From Fusarium oxysporum f. sp. lycopersici 4287 (Eukaryota; Ascomycota; Sordariomycetes; Hypocreales; Nectriaceae): a DNA stretch of 64,000 nucleotides. Every line of letters starts with the position of its first letter. The first letter of the stretch is position 1. Where the stretch lies: contig NC_030997.1 of the NCBI RefSeq assembly GCF_000149955.1, positions 248,001 to 312,000 of the forward strand, read 5' to 3'. A program made the position numbers and the translations under genes. The notes beneath the pieces are model-generated. The model did not search any database, was not told the DNA's origin, and was given only the letters and a program-made list of their open reading frames with translations. Of the stretch, positions 22,542 through 33,967 are shown piece after piece.

Positions 22542-23109
22542 GGTTTCTTAGCGTTACGTATGGATGTTTCGATCGGTAGGTTGAGAAGGCGATGGCGCTC
22601 AATTTATATGGCAAGATCACTGACATTGAGTGTGATGAGGATGTTCTCTGCTCAGTTGCTGAACAGTGATGTTATACAAGCAAAGCGTATCTTGTTCACG
22701 CGTCAAAGGACAACTGTGATTCTGTTCAGAGTCAATGACGAACTCAGTTTAGCGCAGAACGCTTTGATCGGCTCCGAGTCTCTTTCGCAGTTGACCATTG
22801 AGCTATCTTCAATTTTCGCAAAAATGGTTTCTTTCCTTTTTTAGTGTAGCACTATGAGTTAATGCATACGCCATATGGGGACTGAGACGATGAATGCCAT
22901 GAATTAGTTACTGTTTGTGGCGCAGGAATGGTCAAGACCTCATCTTCGGTCGAAGTCTCACTGCCAAGAATTCCTCCCATAGCGTTCTTAGTCCAGCACT
23001 TGAACGTTCCACATAAACCAATGAAACCACGGGCGAACCATCCAAAACCTGTCGCAATTGATGCATAATTAATCCTCTTTCCAATTTCCCTTGTCGCCGT
23101 CAAATCTTC

Positions 23110-23415
23110 TCACTTCCCCAGGTCCGCCACGTCAACGTCAACGTAGTCGGAATAACAACCAGTGACAGTGAGCTTTCGTTGCCAGTACTTCTTGAGCCCC
23201 CTCCTTTTCATCGCCTTGAAGACGTCTTGAATAGTGTCCTCCACGCTATTGCTCTCCACAAAAGCTCGAGTGATTCGAAGGAACTGCTTATCCTCATCCA
23301 GAAACTTGGCTTGGTACTGTCCTTTCGACTTTTGAACAAAGCTGTCGAGCTTCTTATCTTTGGATGGACGGCTTGGATCTCGGCGAAAGAAGTTGTGCAC
23401 GTACTGAATCGCCAT
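23110..23415 (-). CDS. Small orphan protein, minus-strand array member D
   Basis: 101 residues if started at the ATG at 23415 (MAIQYVHNFFRRDPS). An in-frame ATG at 23562 would add 49 hydrophobic residues that do not match the paralogues. The core is QYQAKFLDEDKQFLRITRA, then VEDTIQDVFKAMKRRGLKKYW. The C terminus could be extended by a possible intron beginning at the GTGAGA that overlaps the stop codon, adding about 20 Trp-rich residues. I prefer the simple model. The role is unknown. Confidence 0.5.
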   Translation of the reverse strand: MAIQYVHNFFRRDPSRPSKDKKLDSFVQKSKGQYQAKFLDEDKQFLRITRAFVESNSVEDTIQDVFKAMKRRGLKKYWQRKLTVTGCYSDYVDVDVADLGK

Positions 23416-24019
23416 TGTGAAACGTGAGATTGACTGGTCTTGGTACGGGACTTTTGTGATGATTGTGATGATGTAGATTAGGAGAGAATCCTGAACGTTG
23501 CGATGCACGAAGATGGAACGGGACGGTGGTGGAGAGCATGTTGTCGACAGCCGTTTGAACAATAATGCTGCGCGCTAGATATGGTGCTGTATTCATTAAA
23601 GCAAGAGGACAGTGACACTCATACTGACATTGAGATGCAGAGAGCAAGCTACTTTGACGTAGATGCTTGTTGACTGATGGGCATACGATCTTTAATCACA
23701 GAACGAAGGCGTCCAGGCAGTGTGATTGATTACCTGACGTCGGGCATCAGTGACCAACTAATTCTGCGCGAATCAATCGATAACTAATAATTCCTCAGGG
23801 CAAGGCGTTTCTGATTCCCGGAACAGAGGAAGGGACTAGAACTTCTAGCATTTGTCAATTCAGAAGCTGGATTGAGCGCTGAATTCTCATCTCTTGGCGC
23901 TCGGACTCGGAGGCATCCACTTGTTCACGAGCGAAAACCTCAGAATGGCAAGTAATTAATTAAAACGGCCAATCAGTGAAGATATGCGCCGTTCTATCTA
24001 AAATTTAACTGATAGTTAC

Positions 24020-25971
24020 TTATTTCGCGTCCTTGATGATGAGTTCGGCAGCAATCTCAGCAATGCCATAAACCGCTGTCTGAATATGCGCCGAGATCAA
24101 CAGAGGAATAACACTGGCATCAACAACACGAAGATTCTCAGTACCATAAACCTTGAGCTTGGCATCAACGACACCACCATCTGCCTTGGGGAGCATAGCG
24201 CAAGTACCGCTAGGATGGAAAATGCTCAGCGTCGTTCTCAAGACATAATCCTTGATCTGCTCATCAGTCTTGACATCCAGACCAGGTTCGTACTCATCCT
24301 CCCAGATTGAGCGCATGGGCTCGGTGTTTGCGATCTTTCGGTTGTACTTGACTGTTTGGAAGACAGCTTCGACATCGTGGGGGTTGCTGAGGTAGTTGGG
24401 GTTGATGGTGGGTTTACCAGCTGGGTCTGAGGGATTGATGTGAACGCTACCGCGGCTGAGAGGATGCATGACTACACCAATGAGAGTGACGAAGCCCTTG
24501 CCGAAGAGTGGAGACGTGGCGGCGGGATAACCTTTTACACCGGTGTAACCATCAGAGAAAATGACCTCGACCTGAGGAACAGAAGAATCTTTGAGGAAAT
24601 CCAACTTCTTCTTGTCAACATTGCTAGCATCCTTACCAGCAGCGTCTTTAGCAAGTGATACCAACTTGGCATCGCTACCAAGGGCTTGCTTCCATGTTGA
24701 GAAGGTGTATGCGCTGCCGGTGTAATCGTACAGGGAGCGCTTGCCAGCATTCCAGAGAGCAAGCTGCTCAGCGGCAAAGGTAGCATTGCTTCGAAGGGCA
24801 TCGAAGGAAAGAAACTCTGGCTTGAGCTGGTATGAAGTCATGACGCGGAGATGGTCCTGAAGATTCTCGCCGACGCCGGGAAGATCGATGATCTGCTTGA
24901 TACCGGCGGCGGAAAGAACGGATTTACTTCCGATGCCGGATTGTTCGAGAAGACCAGGGCTCTGGATTGAACCAGCGGAGAGGATGACTTCGCGACGGGC
25001 TTTGACGTAGGTTCCGTCCTGGAGGGTAACGCCAGTAGCGATGGCCTTCTTCTTCGCAGCAGGGCCAGAGACGTTGATCTTGGCGACGATGGTATCGGCA
25101 AGAATCTCAAGGTTGGGACCCGAGATTTCCGTGTAGGCGTTGGCACTGTAAGACCGATTGTAGTTCGAGGGGTCAATGCTGCTGGGCTGGTACATAACAC
25201 CAAGAGGATTGCCACCTAGCGACTCGAGATTCTTGCGAACTCCGAGCTTGTTGAGAGTTGGAATCCAAGACTCTTGATGCTTGGGGATGATGCGATTGAC
25301 GACAGCCTTGACGGGACCGCTGTCGCCAACGCCCTTTGATCCGTACGTCGCAGTGTTCTTGCCGGTAAATGTCTCAGACTTCATCATCGCCTTGATCATC
25401 GTCTTCCAGTTCCAACCCGGGTTGCCGAGCGCTTGCCAGGCATCGTATTCAGCAACCGCAGCACGATCATAGGTCATGAGATTGAGAGCCGAGCTCCCTC
25501 CCAAGACCTTACCACGATTGATCGGCCAAACTCTGTTATTCGCGCCCGTTTGCGGAACAGTCGTAAAGTTCCAATCGTACTTGGTACCGAGGGTCGAGCC
25601 CTTCATACCGGGGATGTTGATCTTTGGCTCATCGTGTGCAGCGGGACCGGCTTCGATGAGGAGAATGTTGGCAGATGGGAGGCCTTCGCTGAGACGAGCA
25701 GCGACTGCGACGCCAGCTGTACCACCTCCGACGACGATCTGTAAAAAGGGTTCATGATTAGCCGAGAGATCCGAGGAATTGCTCGATTTAAGATGAATAA
25801 TGCGACATGTCATTAGAGTTAAAACGTTCAATTGGCAAACTGAGACAAATGCCGTTTGGATTGGAGACAAATTGACTCAAACAGTAAACTCACATAATCA
25901 TACGCATCCTTTGACGGAGCCGCTACTGCAGCTGCAGCAAGGCTAAACCACAAATGCAACTTGACAAGCAT
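24020..25971 (-). CDS. Secreted GMC oxidoreductase (FAD)
   Basis: Two exons, 25894-25971 and 24020-25738, give 598 residues. Exon 1 supplies a signal peptide (MLVKLHLWFSLAAAAVAAP), and the splice creates DAYDYIVVGGGTAGVAVAAR, the FAD-binding dinucleotide motif. LLIEAGP and NRGKVLGGSSALNLMTYDRA (GMC signature 1) follow. Further on is ILSAGSIQSPGLLEQSGIG (signature 2), and the active-site end has IFHPSGTCAM and ISAHIQTAVYGIAEIAAELI. It oxidises an alcohol group using oxygen outside the cell, as in aryl-alcohol, glucose or choline oxidase relatives. The exact substrate cannot be read. An ORF reading through the intron would replace the signal peptide with an unrelated N terminus, which I reject. 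Confidence 0.92.
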
Positions 25972-26656
25972 GGTTCAAAAAGTAACAGATATTGCAGTGC
26001 ACGGTAATCGCCACAAAGCTGCAGAACACAGACAAAAGAAGAAAGAGAGGAACGCCCGGGAACAGAAGCCTTTATTGAGTGCCCGCTCATGCATTTGCCC
26101 CTGCAGATTAAGGTAGTATTTAACTGTAAATTCAACTGACAAGCGGAAGACTCATCCGTGACAGGGAGCGGAGCGACGCCTGTTTAGGGCGACCAAGACG
26201 TCCTTGGCGGACGATGAAACCCCGCCAATGCACAATAAGGTTTTGCTTACGGAGCAGACCAGGGGGATTTAAGGGTTCTTCGCTTACAGCGACGAATAGA
26301 ATTAGAGAAAACGGGGGATATAGTGATTATAGAGACCTGAATAATGCCATGGTACGATGCGCGGGCATGCTGGAAACCGCGTATAAACCCAACGGTCAAT
26401 GGGTCAGAATGACTCGAACAGTGGAATTTTCGTGATCAAAACAGTAGGTGGCAGAACCTGATGTTACCTTTAATAGAATTTAAGTTTCGGCAACAGCTAC
26501 GCCGTGTGATGCATCAGATCTGGTCCCATCCCCCTGCCCGTCAAGAAATGCCGCGCAGACTGTACATAAACAAATGTCACCTACTGATTACTGCCAATTC
26601 ATGCACTCCCCCTTCCCCCCTCTCTCTCTCGTTATTCTTTCGTCATATCGCTGATC

Positions 26657-27893
26657 ATGGTATCCGTGCAACCACCGAACCCATTACCACCCGATCAAAA
26701 CGTCGGTCCAATCCTCCTGGGCATCTCGGGGACGTGTCTCGCCCTGGTGATCATCACCACTAGCGTGAGGATATGGGTACGCTCAGCCCTACGATCGTCA
26801 GGTTGGGACGATTACACGATCATCATTGTTACATTGCTCGGCATCGCGCGGTTTGGCGTGCAGGTTGGGCAGGTTAGTATTGGGAATGGACGACATCGCT
26901 GGTTCATTGAACCAGAGGATTACGTGCAGAATAATAAACTCGGTTGGGTAGCGCAGATTTTGCTTTTTGCGAGTATTTGTTTACTCAAGATTTCGATCCT
27001 GTTGCTTTTGTTGAGGATTAAGGATTCGAGGAGGGTGAGGTACGCGGCTTGGGGGATCATGGCGGGATTGGTTGTTACGAATTTTGGATGCATCATTATT
27101 TTGCTTTCTGAGTGCAGACCTGTCAGTGCGTATTGGACTGGCGTTGGGGAGTGTTGGAACCCGCGAATTCGAATTTACTATATTTACGCTACGATTGGTA
27201 TGTATTTCTGGAATGCGAGTGATCCAGGTCGAGATTGGCTAACAAAACCCGCCAGCATTCTCCATTCTCACAGATTTGATATGTTCTCTCCTACCAGTCC
27301 TTGTGATATGGAACACCAGCCTTCCATTGAAGACAAAGATCTCAGTCTGGGCTTTGATGAGCTTGGGACTAGTGTAAGTTGGCCGATCGATCGTCTTCCT
27401 CATCACAATCTGGTGACTAACGTTCAATAGTGCCACCGGTTTCGGAATCGCCCGTGCAGCATCACTGGGCGTCGTGACATCAGATCTAAGCTGTAAGTCA
27501 AGTCCAAACCCAACCTCAAACCCTATCCTAACACTTCTAGGGGTCTACGCCATAACAGCAATCTGGTCAAACCTCGAACTCTACCTCGGCATCGTCGGCG
27601 CAAACCTCGCCCTCAGCCGCTCAATATTCGCATACTTCTTCCGCGAAGGCGGAACCACCAAGGGATCTTCATACGGCGGTATGCCGAGGTCAACATCAGC
27701 GTCGAGAAATCTTAGAGTTCCGAACTCAAGTGGCTTTCGATCGGGGCAAAGTCGTCTTCAGTCGAGGGATCAGGATAGTGAGATTTCGCTGGTGCAGACG
27801 ACGACGAAGAAACAGCCGAGTACGTGGTATACGGAGGAGGGAGCAAGTGATGAGAATTTGAATACGGGGAAGGGGAGTCGAAGTGATGGATGA
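26657..27893 (+). CDS. Seven-transmembrane fungal rhodopsin-domain (PTH11-like) protein
   Basis: Exons 26657-27197, 27256-27373, 27431-27492 and 27541-27893 join in frame to 357 residues. About seven membrane segments are visible, with the family motif SSGWDDYTIIIVTLLG after segment 1. SECRPVSAYW follows segment 4, and the spliced AFSILTDLICSLLPVLVIW forms segment 5. Another is LVATGFGIARAASLGVV. The C-terminal 80 residues are Ser/Arg-rich and cytosolic. Proteins of this family are plasma-membrane receptors or sensors in filamentous fungi, but most have no known ligand. No extracellular CFEM domain is present. All introns are 49-58 bases with GT-AG ends. Confidence 0.85.
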
Positions 27894-28546
27894 GGTTTTG
27901 GTTGCAGAGAAAAGTTTATGGAATTAATTGGGATTCAATTAAATGACCGTTTATGACTGAGTATTGTTGAAGCTAGAGTGAGGATCTTACTCATTGGACG
28001 GACCAACTCCGCATAATCGAGTTAAGACTATGGACAAGACCGCAATCATTGACGGTCAAGGACAATTAACAGCGACAACATCCATCATCACGACGCGGTT
28101 CCAATGCATCAGACTCGTATTGACCAAACTCCGCAACCTGTGATCCGTGCTCGATAAACTAGTGGGGTTGGGCGACAACTTATACGTGGAGCTACTGCAC
28201 CAGTCACGAGGTTTCGTTAAGTCCGAAGCTAAGTCCGATAGGTAAACCTGGACCTGCATGAACGAATCCAATGCCCGCCAGGAGTTTAGAGGAACGAGAC
28301 GTTAAACTCTATACCGTCCATTAGTCTCGGTAGAGATTCATATGCGGAGTCCGCATTAGTGGTTCAGGACGTGAGCGACATCCGATGCAAATGATGTATT
28401 GAAATGAGATCGTGTAGATGAAAGAACATGTAAGAGCTTCGAGTAAAACATATAAATGTAGCTAATCGTATGGTCTTAAAAACAAAAATCTGATCGAATA
28501 ACAACAACATCAACAACAATTAATTCCAGCAATCATAAACATCAAA

Positions 28547-29010
28547 ATGGCATCCATCTCAGCTACCGAGTTGCCCAAGCAGCTATTTATCAACAACGCA
28601 TTCGTCGACTCCAAGTCTAACAAGACGTAAGTTGTCAAATACCTTCCACCCCAAGAGGATAACTGATTTGATTCATAGAGTATTCTTCAGAATACTGGAC
28701 AGGGCTGTATAGTCTGTAGTTGTGTTTATGTCCAGGAGGGTCTCTATGATGAGTTCATTGCGGCTTATCGAGATGCGATGGAGGCTCGCGCAAAGGAGTT
28801 TGGTGACGTGAATGATCCAAAGACGCGATTTGGTCCGCTTGTGGATAAGTTGCAGTACGATCATGAATGGTTGGAATCAACTGTATTAGCCGCCTGTTTC
28901 TCAACACGCCTTTTGGTGGATATAAAGAGTCTGGCATGGGACGGGAATGCGGTCTTCTGGGGTTGACTTCTTGAATGGAGACGAAGACTGTTATGATCAA
29001 CATGACTTAA
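28547..29010 (+). pseudogene. Aldehyde dehydrogenase relic with internal deletions
   Basis: The start reads MASISATELPKQLFINNAFV with an intron donor after the Thr codon, as in real ALDH genes. After the intron comes a fragment matching the catalytic-cysteine region (NTGQGCIVCS), then YVQEGLYDEFIAAYRDAMEA and DPKTRFGPLVDKLQYD. Near 28900, in another frame, lies the C-terminal signature NTPFGGYKESGMGREC, followed by an in-frame TGA and then METKTVMINMT before the end. An intact enzyme has about 500 residues, whereas only about 150 codons remain. Most of the cofactor-binding domain and the region between the Cys and C-terminal motifs are gone. The gene is dead. Confidence 0.8.
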
Positions 29011-29186
29011 GAGGGAGGCCATATTTCCTTGATAGGTATAGGTCGAATTGTCTGTTCATTCGAATCGTATTTGTATCCAACTTTGTAAATTCTATAACAT
29101 GGTTTTCATCACCCATAACTCGTCAGACTCGCTGCCCGGATATTCCCCGAAGTTGGTCGCGCATCATATCCATGTGTCTAACTACT

Positions 29187-30770
29187 TTAGGTGATGAACC
29201 TGAATCCATTCAGAACCGCCCTTTGAGAATCCTTATCCAGCCTGTTCACATTCTCCTCATTAGTCTCATCGACAGTTGCACTCAGCTCATCAAAAGCTTT
29301 GTTAGCCCGCTTAAGCGAATACCTCAACCCCATGATACAAGCAAAACCCAGCCCTTGAAAAGCCAAGATACAGGCCCAAGATACACGAAAGTCGGGACCG
29401 TATTGGTCAAGCCAGAAGTAGTTTGCGAAGAGCGAGGCGCTATTTGCTAGCGTGTTCGCGATGCCAATTGAAGCTGCACGCTTAACTCGTGGTTGAACAA
29501 TGGTTGAAGACAGCCAGGGATATGTCGTGGAGTAGATACCAAATGTTCCAGAGCTGACGAGAAAGGTCAATGCGTAACGTGGCCATTTCTGGTCTGTTAT
29601 GGCGACGAGTGCGATGGTAGCGGCGATGGCTGTAAGGCCAGAGATAGCAGCGTGGGGAGATCGCTTCTGTCGACGATCGGCATCCCATGCGAAGCTGAGA
29701 GCCCAGATGAAAGAGAAGAGGTACGGTGGTGCAGTAAGAAGAAGCACTATGGTGTTGTTTTTGAAGCCAAGCTGTTGAATCAGCGTAGGGAAGAAATGAG
29801 AGAAGGAAATGGATGCAGTTGTGGACATTTGAAGACAAGAGAACAACCAGACTCTGTAGTCGCGAACAGCCGAGAGAATAGCTTGCTTCATAGTGATCTC
29901 CTCTTCACCAAGGATCTCTTCACTTCCAGCATCAACAGCTAGTCGGCCCTGCGCGACAACTCTTTCTTCCTCAGTCAACCAGCTAGTCGTGCCAGGGTAA
30001 TCAGGAAGAAGGAAGAATGCGACGACTCCAATGACGATAGTAGCAAGACCTTCAAGAATGAAGAGCCATCGCCATGCGGCAAGGTGTCCAACGCCAGCCA
30101 TGCCTGAGAGAATACCCGCAGAGATCAAACCGGCGAAGCAATTGGACAAGAGAAGACCGCAGACAAGCAAAGCCATTCGAATACCGAGTTCCTTTTTGGT
30201 GTACCATGTGCTCAGGTAGTATATAGCTCCAGGGAAGAATGGTGCTTCGACGATACCGAGGACGAAACGGACTATCAGAAGACCTGCTGGGCTAGAGGTC
30301 GCAGATGTGCAGGCACTGACACAAGCCCAGAGAATAATACAGCCAGGCTATACAAGTTAGTCGCATCCCCAAACTCACAAGGAAATACATACCAGGAAAA
30401 TATGAGGCTGCATCTTTGTCATAATCAACGTAGATGGAAGCTGCATCATGATGTAACCAGCAGAAAAGATAGAAATGGCCGTCTGGTACGTCGCGCCCTT
30501 GACATGGGTGTCGTCCTGAAGTCCATAGAGACGAGCTTGGGTAATGGAGTTTCGATCGAGGTAGTTGAAGAGGTAGATCGTGACGACCAGGGGAAGAAGC
30601 CGAAGATCAATCTTGCGCACGAGTTGAGCTTCTGTTTCTTTGGAGAATTCGGGGGTGTAGGAGCGGTAGGTATCCAAGAGGGTGAGTTGTTTGGTGGGGA
30701 CATTCTCGACTTCTTCACCAGTGGATTTGAAGACGGTAACGTCACCTACTTTAGATTTAGTGCTGTCCAT
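29187..30770 (-). CDS. MFS transporter, anion:cation symporter family (nicotinate/Tna1-like)
   Basis: Two exons, 30393-30770 and 29187-30347, give 512 residues. The N-terminal KIDLRLLPLVVTIYLFNYLD is followed by RNSITQARLYG, the family start. The splice links MQPHIFL to PGCIILWACVSACTS. FVLGIVEAPFFPGAIYYLS and WYTKKELGIRMALL are family motifs in segments 4-5 and the loop after. About twelve membrane segments are seen. It probably imports an organic anion across the plasma membrane. It lies 175 bases downstream of an amidohydrolase on the same strand, suggesting a shared catabolic task. Confidence 0.9.
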
Positions 30771-30945
30771 CTTATAAGCGACTCAGTGTATGAAAGAAGG
30801 AATCGATTCGAATTAATTTTTTTGGTGATGCTTATGGCAACTGAGGATCTCGCTCTTTATACAGCAAAATTCCCCAACTTGACTTCCCCGACTCAAGACC
30901 TTCGGACCCATCCCGACCCCAGATTCTCCCCACACTCACTAGCGT

Positions 30946-31833
30946 CTACCCCCATGTGCCGAATATCCGTTCGGGGTTGGAAACAAGCATTCGCTCCCAC
31001 TGCTCCTCCGTAAGCCAGTCCCTCAAATGTCGAAGCTCCTGGTCTGTGTCTACTTCAAGAGGAGGCGTCGGGGTAAGTCCTCGGACAGCAGCGTTGCAGT
31101 GCGGCCAGTCGCTTCCCCAGAGGATTGAGTCAGGAGCCACGTTTGCGACGGCTTTTATTATGTGCTCCATTTGAGAGATCTGGTTGCTTCTCCGGTGCAG
31201 GGCGCCGAGTTTGATGTACATGTTGGGAGAGGAGAGGAGGTGAAGAAGAGAGGTGAATTTGGGGGTGCTGATGTCAGATGGCGTTGCGGAACCGTTATGA
31301 TCTGCGATGATGGGGATGTCTTTGAGGTCTGGATGAGAAGAGATGGTATCTGCAATTGCGGACCATGTCGCGAGCGGTAATTGTGCCGAGATACTCCAGT
31401 TGTATTTACGCAGAGGGCAACGAGAAGCAACGTCCAGGAATTGCTGAATCACCCACGATATATCATCTCCTGAACCGCCATATGAGCCGTGAATTCTAAC
31501 AGATCGAACCCCTGCGTTATGCAGCTTCTCAAACTCGGGTTCTGTCAGGCTCTTCAAACCTGGATTTCCAGGATCCCAAAAGATAGTCCCGCGGACATGC
31601 TTATCGGGATACAGGTCCCGATATTGCTGCAAGTGTTCCAATAAGCCTATATACCCATCTTCAATGGTCGCTTGTACAAGCATCACATTATCAGCTTTTG
31701 AGTTATGGATGAGGTCTTTCAGTACTGCTGGCTGCGGGGTATAAGCGCGCGTTGCTTTAAAAGGGTAACGCTTCGGGTCGAAGCAGTGCATATGTGAATT
31801 CCATGTCGCAGGCGGTAAAATTGGTACAGGCAT
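30946..31833 (-). CDS. Amidohydrolase family 2 enzyme, LigI-like lactonase
   Basis: A single exon of 295 residues. A TIM-barrel metal-dependent hydrolase is indicated by WNSHMHCFDP near residue 11 (the HxH metal motif), VRSVRIHGSYG in the middle, IIADHNGSATP (metal or base histidine), and ILWGSDWPHCN (catalytic Asp). The tail NPERIFGTWG is typical. Relatives open 2-pyrone-4,6-dicarboxylate or sulfomuconolactone rings in breakdown of lignin-type aromatics. The specific lactone here is unknown. With the MFS transporter downstream and the oxidoreductase genes nearby, it may be part of a small catabolic cluster. Confidence 0.88.
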   Translation of the reverse strand: MPVPILPPATWNSHMHCFDPKRYPFKATRAYTPQPAVLKDLIHNSKADNVMLVQATIEDGYIGLLEHLQQYRDLYPDKHVRGTIFWDPGNPGLKSLTEPEFEKLHNAGVRSVRIHGSYGGSGDDISWVIQQFLDVASRCPLRKYNWSISAQLPLATWSAIADTISSHPDLKDIPIIADHNGSATPSDISTPKFTSLLHLLSSPNMYIKLGALHRRSNQISQMEHIIKAVANVAPDSILWGSDWPHCNAAVRGLTPTPPLEVDTDQELRHLRDWLTEEQWERMLVSNPERIFGTWG

Positions 31834-32400
31834 GTTGATTGCATATGTTGTCGGTATTCGTGTGTCTAAGACCTTTTGCTGGAGTGAGCATGGTTTTTGA
31901 GCTACACTGCAGATCTGGAGGGTGTCCGACAGAATCGGTGTGCATCCGGCGCTAGCTCAGGGCTATCGGACAACCACCGTTTAACGTTTAACATCAAAAC
32001 ACGCCTTCCAAGGGCCATTGACCCCGTTAGATTGCATAAAGCTTGCTTGCACTAGTTGCTGGTGACTGGTTACTACTTCTTGACTTTAGAGGGCGCAAGA
32101 GTTCATCTTGAGCATGGACTGTGATAAGCCAGCTTGTAGGATTATAATTGCCAAGATCCTTTATGAAAGCTCGATTAGTCCAAGGACTAGTAGATGAATG
32201 TCCGAGTATGACAAATGGTTTTAAGAGGTCGCGAAACGTTCAAGTTAGCAAAAGCGCATTGGGCTCAAAGAATCTGAGTGTCTTGTTATTTAAATACGTT
32301 TGCTAGAATAAAAGATATTTCCGTGCAGCCATTTAGTTGATAACCTTAGTTATCTCTTGAAAAAATAATCCTCAAGAAGATTTTGCGGGTATTGATATCG
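31834..32400. other. Intergenic stretch, no gene seen
   Basis: It contains the amidohydrolase promoter and AT-rich DNA. No ORF with any support was found. Confidence 0.35.
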
Positions 32401-33450
32401 CAGCCTCAAGAGTTGCTTCAAAGGTCAAGCTGAGGTTCTCCTTACCCTATAGCGGTAATTCAAAATCATCCCAGACACGTCGTCGCAACCAGTCTCGTGA
32501 CTATGATCAAAGTCCTCGCCCAGCTACAGAACCTTCATTGTGGTAACGATAGCCAAGGCGTTTCCAAGAAGGTCTTCATCCATGCTTCATCCGTTGGATA
32601 TGCCAACTACATGGCGTCCATGCGGCTCAAGAAGATTGAACTAAAGGTCAAGGAGGCTAAGAAGAGAAGGGTCTTACAGATGAGAAAGCTGATACGAGTT
32701 TCCCTTCGGAAATTAGCAAGCCTGCTACAGCGACGTACCGTACTTCTGAGTAGGACGAGATGGTCCATTTGCCAACTAGTAAGCCCTTGCCCTCTTTGGA
32801 TTCACGGGCACTGACTCTGAACAGCTTGAAAGATGCGCTTTGATGAGTACGGTGTCTCAAATTACAGCGCCAATAATTAGGAGGCTCTCGGTGTCTTCAA
32901 GGTAGCCAATGACATCCAGCCATTTTATCAGCCAAATGGACCCAGTCACATCGGCGGCTAATTCGCTACGTCTGTTTGTGTGTGCCATGAAAGCTGGAAG
33001 GAGAAGGGCAAGAAGGACGAACATCAGGAGAATGAAGAACCTGGGGTTCATGAAGGTTCTTGTGGTGTGTGGACATACTCATGTACCTCAGCCTGTTACT
33101 TCAGGGTGCGATATTAGTTGAGTAATGTGCCGAAGATGGCTAATAATGACACGTTCTGTTTCAGAATTCAGAGGGCCGTGATAGTAATAAACCGCTTACA
33201 ATCAAGAGTCGATGGCGACGACGTAAGCAAGGAGCCTTGGCGAGCGCATCGACGAACGTTGAGTCGAGCGAGATTCTGGATCATCGCGAAAGCTTGGACT
33301 TGCAAGCTGCTCGCGCGCATGCGACCATCCATCCAAGATCGGCCATGCTATTACACGAACAGGTTTCTTCGGACCCAGAGGGGTTTCGGATATCGGCACG
33401 GGCCGTCGTTGCCGATCCCCACAGCGGCTGAGAGGCGAAATACTAGGTTT
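32400..33450 (+). pseudogene. Probable decayed coding region
   Basis: Short stretches that look protein-coding appear in changing frames, separated by stops. Examples are QSRDYDQSPRPATEPSLW ending at a TAA near 32545, GLTDEKADTSFPSEISKPAT near 32670-32740, and an Ala/Arg/His-rich open frame at 33237-33431. No intron set that I can see joins them into one protein. I read it as an old gene relic, but it could also be unrelated chance ORFs. No family is recognised. Confidence 0.25.
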
Positions 33451-33785
33451 CGGATTATACCCAATGACGAGAAATAGGCATTGCGACCTCTCGAGTGTGA
33501 ACATTAATAGCTCGCCGATAGTCTAATTTTTTTAGTAGCAGGCCTACTCACCACTGTGCTTAGGCATAAACTGTAGGACTTTCGGAACTCAGGACGACGA
33601 TCCTCGCAGGTCAGAAAGTGAGTTTGAATAAAGAGGGCATGGTTCATTGTTCAAAGCACTTGATTTAAGTTTGAGTTCGTATAGCATGACGCGGCAGCGG
33701 GCCGAAATATGGGGATAGGCCTGCATCGTAAAGCAGCGAATCGGTAGTTGTAAGTCCAGCTGGTATACACTGCGTGATGTCAGGG

Positions 33786-33793
33786 TATATAAG
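33786..33793 (+). promoter_or_regulatory. TATA box of the small secreted protein gene
   Basis: TATATAAG lies 182 bases before the ATG at 33968. Allowing for the 5' UTR intron, the leader would be about 100 bases. Confidence 0.45.
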
Positions 33794-33910
33794 ATCACCT
33801 TTTATCCTCCGTTGATCATGTTCATTGCTCAATCTCAATTTCCTCAGCTACATCATCATAACACCATCTGAACATCTCTCTAGTTCTTTGAACCCCAATT
33901 TCCAGACGAG

Positions 33911-33959
33911 GTAAGACCTTATGGCCATTACATGCGTTTCCCGACTTACTAACCCAAAG
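33911..33959 (+). other. Probable 5' UTR intron
   Basis: GTAAGA donor, perfect TTACTAAC branch site and AAAG end, 49 bases long, finishing eight bases before the start codon at 33968. It supports the secreted-protein gene being transcribed. Confidence 0.5.
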
Positions 33960-33967
33960 GAGGCATC

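Noticed and set aside
22399..22844. Frames overlapping and upstream of array member C
   Set aside because: Shadow or promoter frames. The plus-strand one lacks any motif.
22852..23103. Minus-strand frame just downstream of array member D
   Set aside because: It has no ATG at its start and could be only an alternative second exon of member D. Composition does not match the paralogues.
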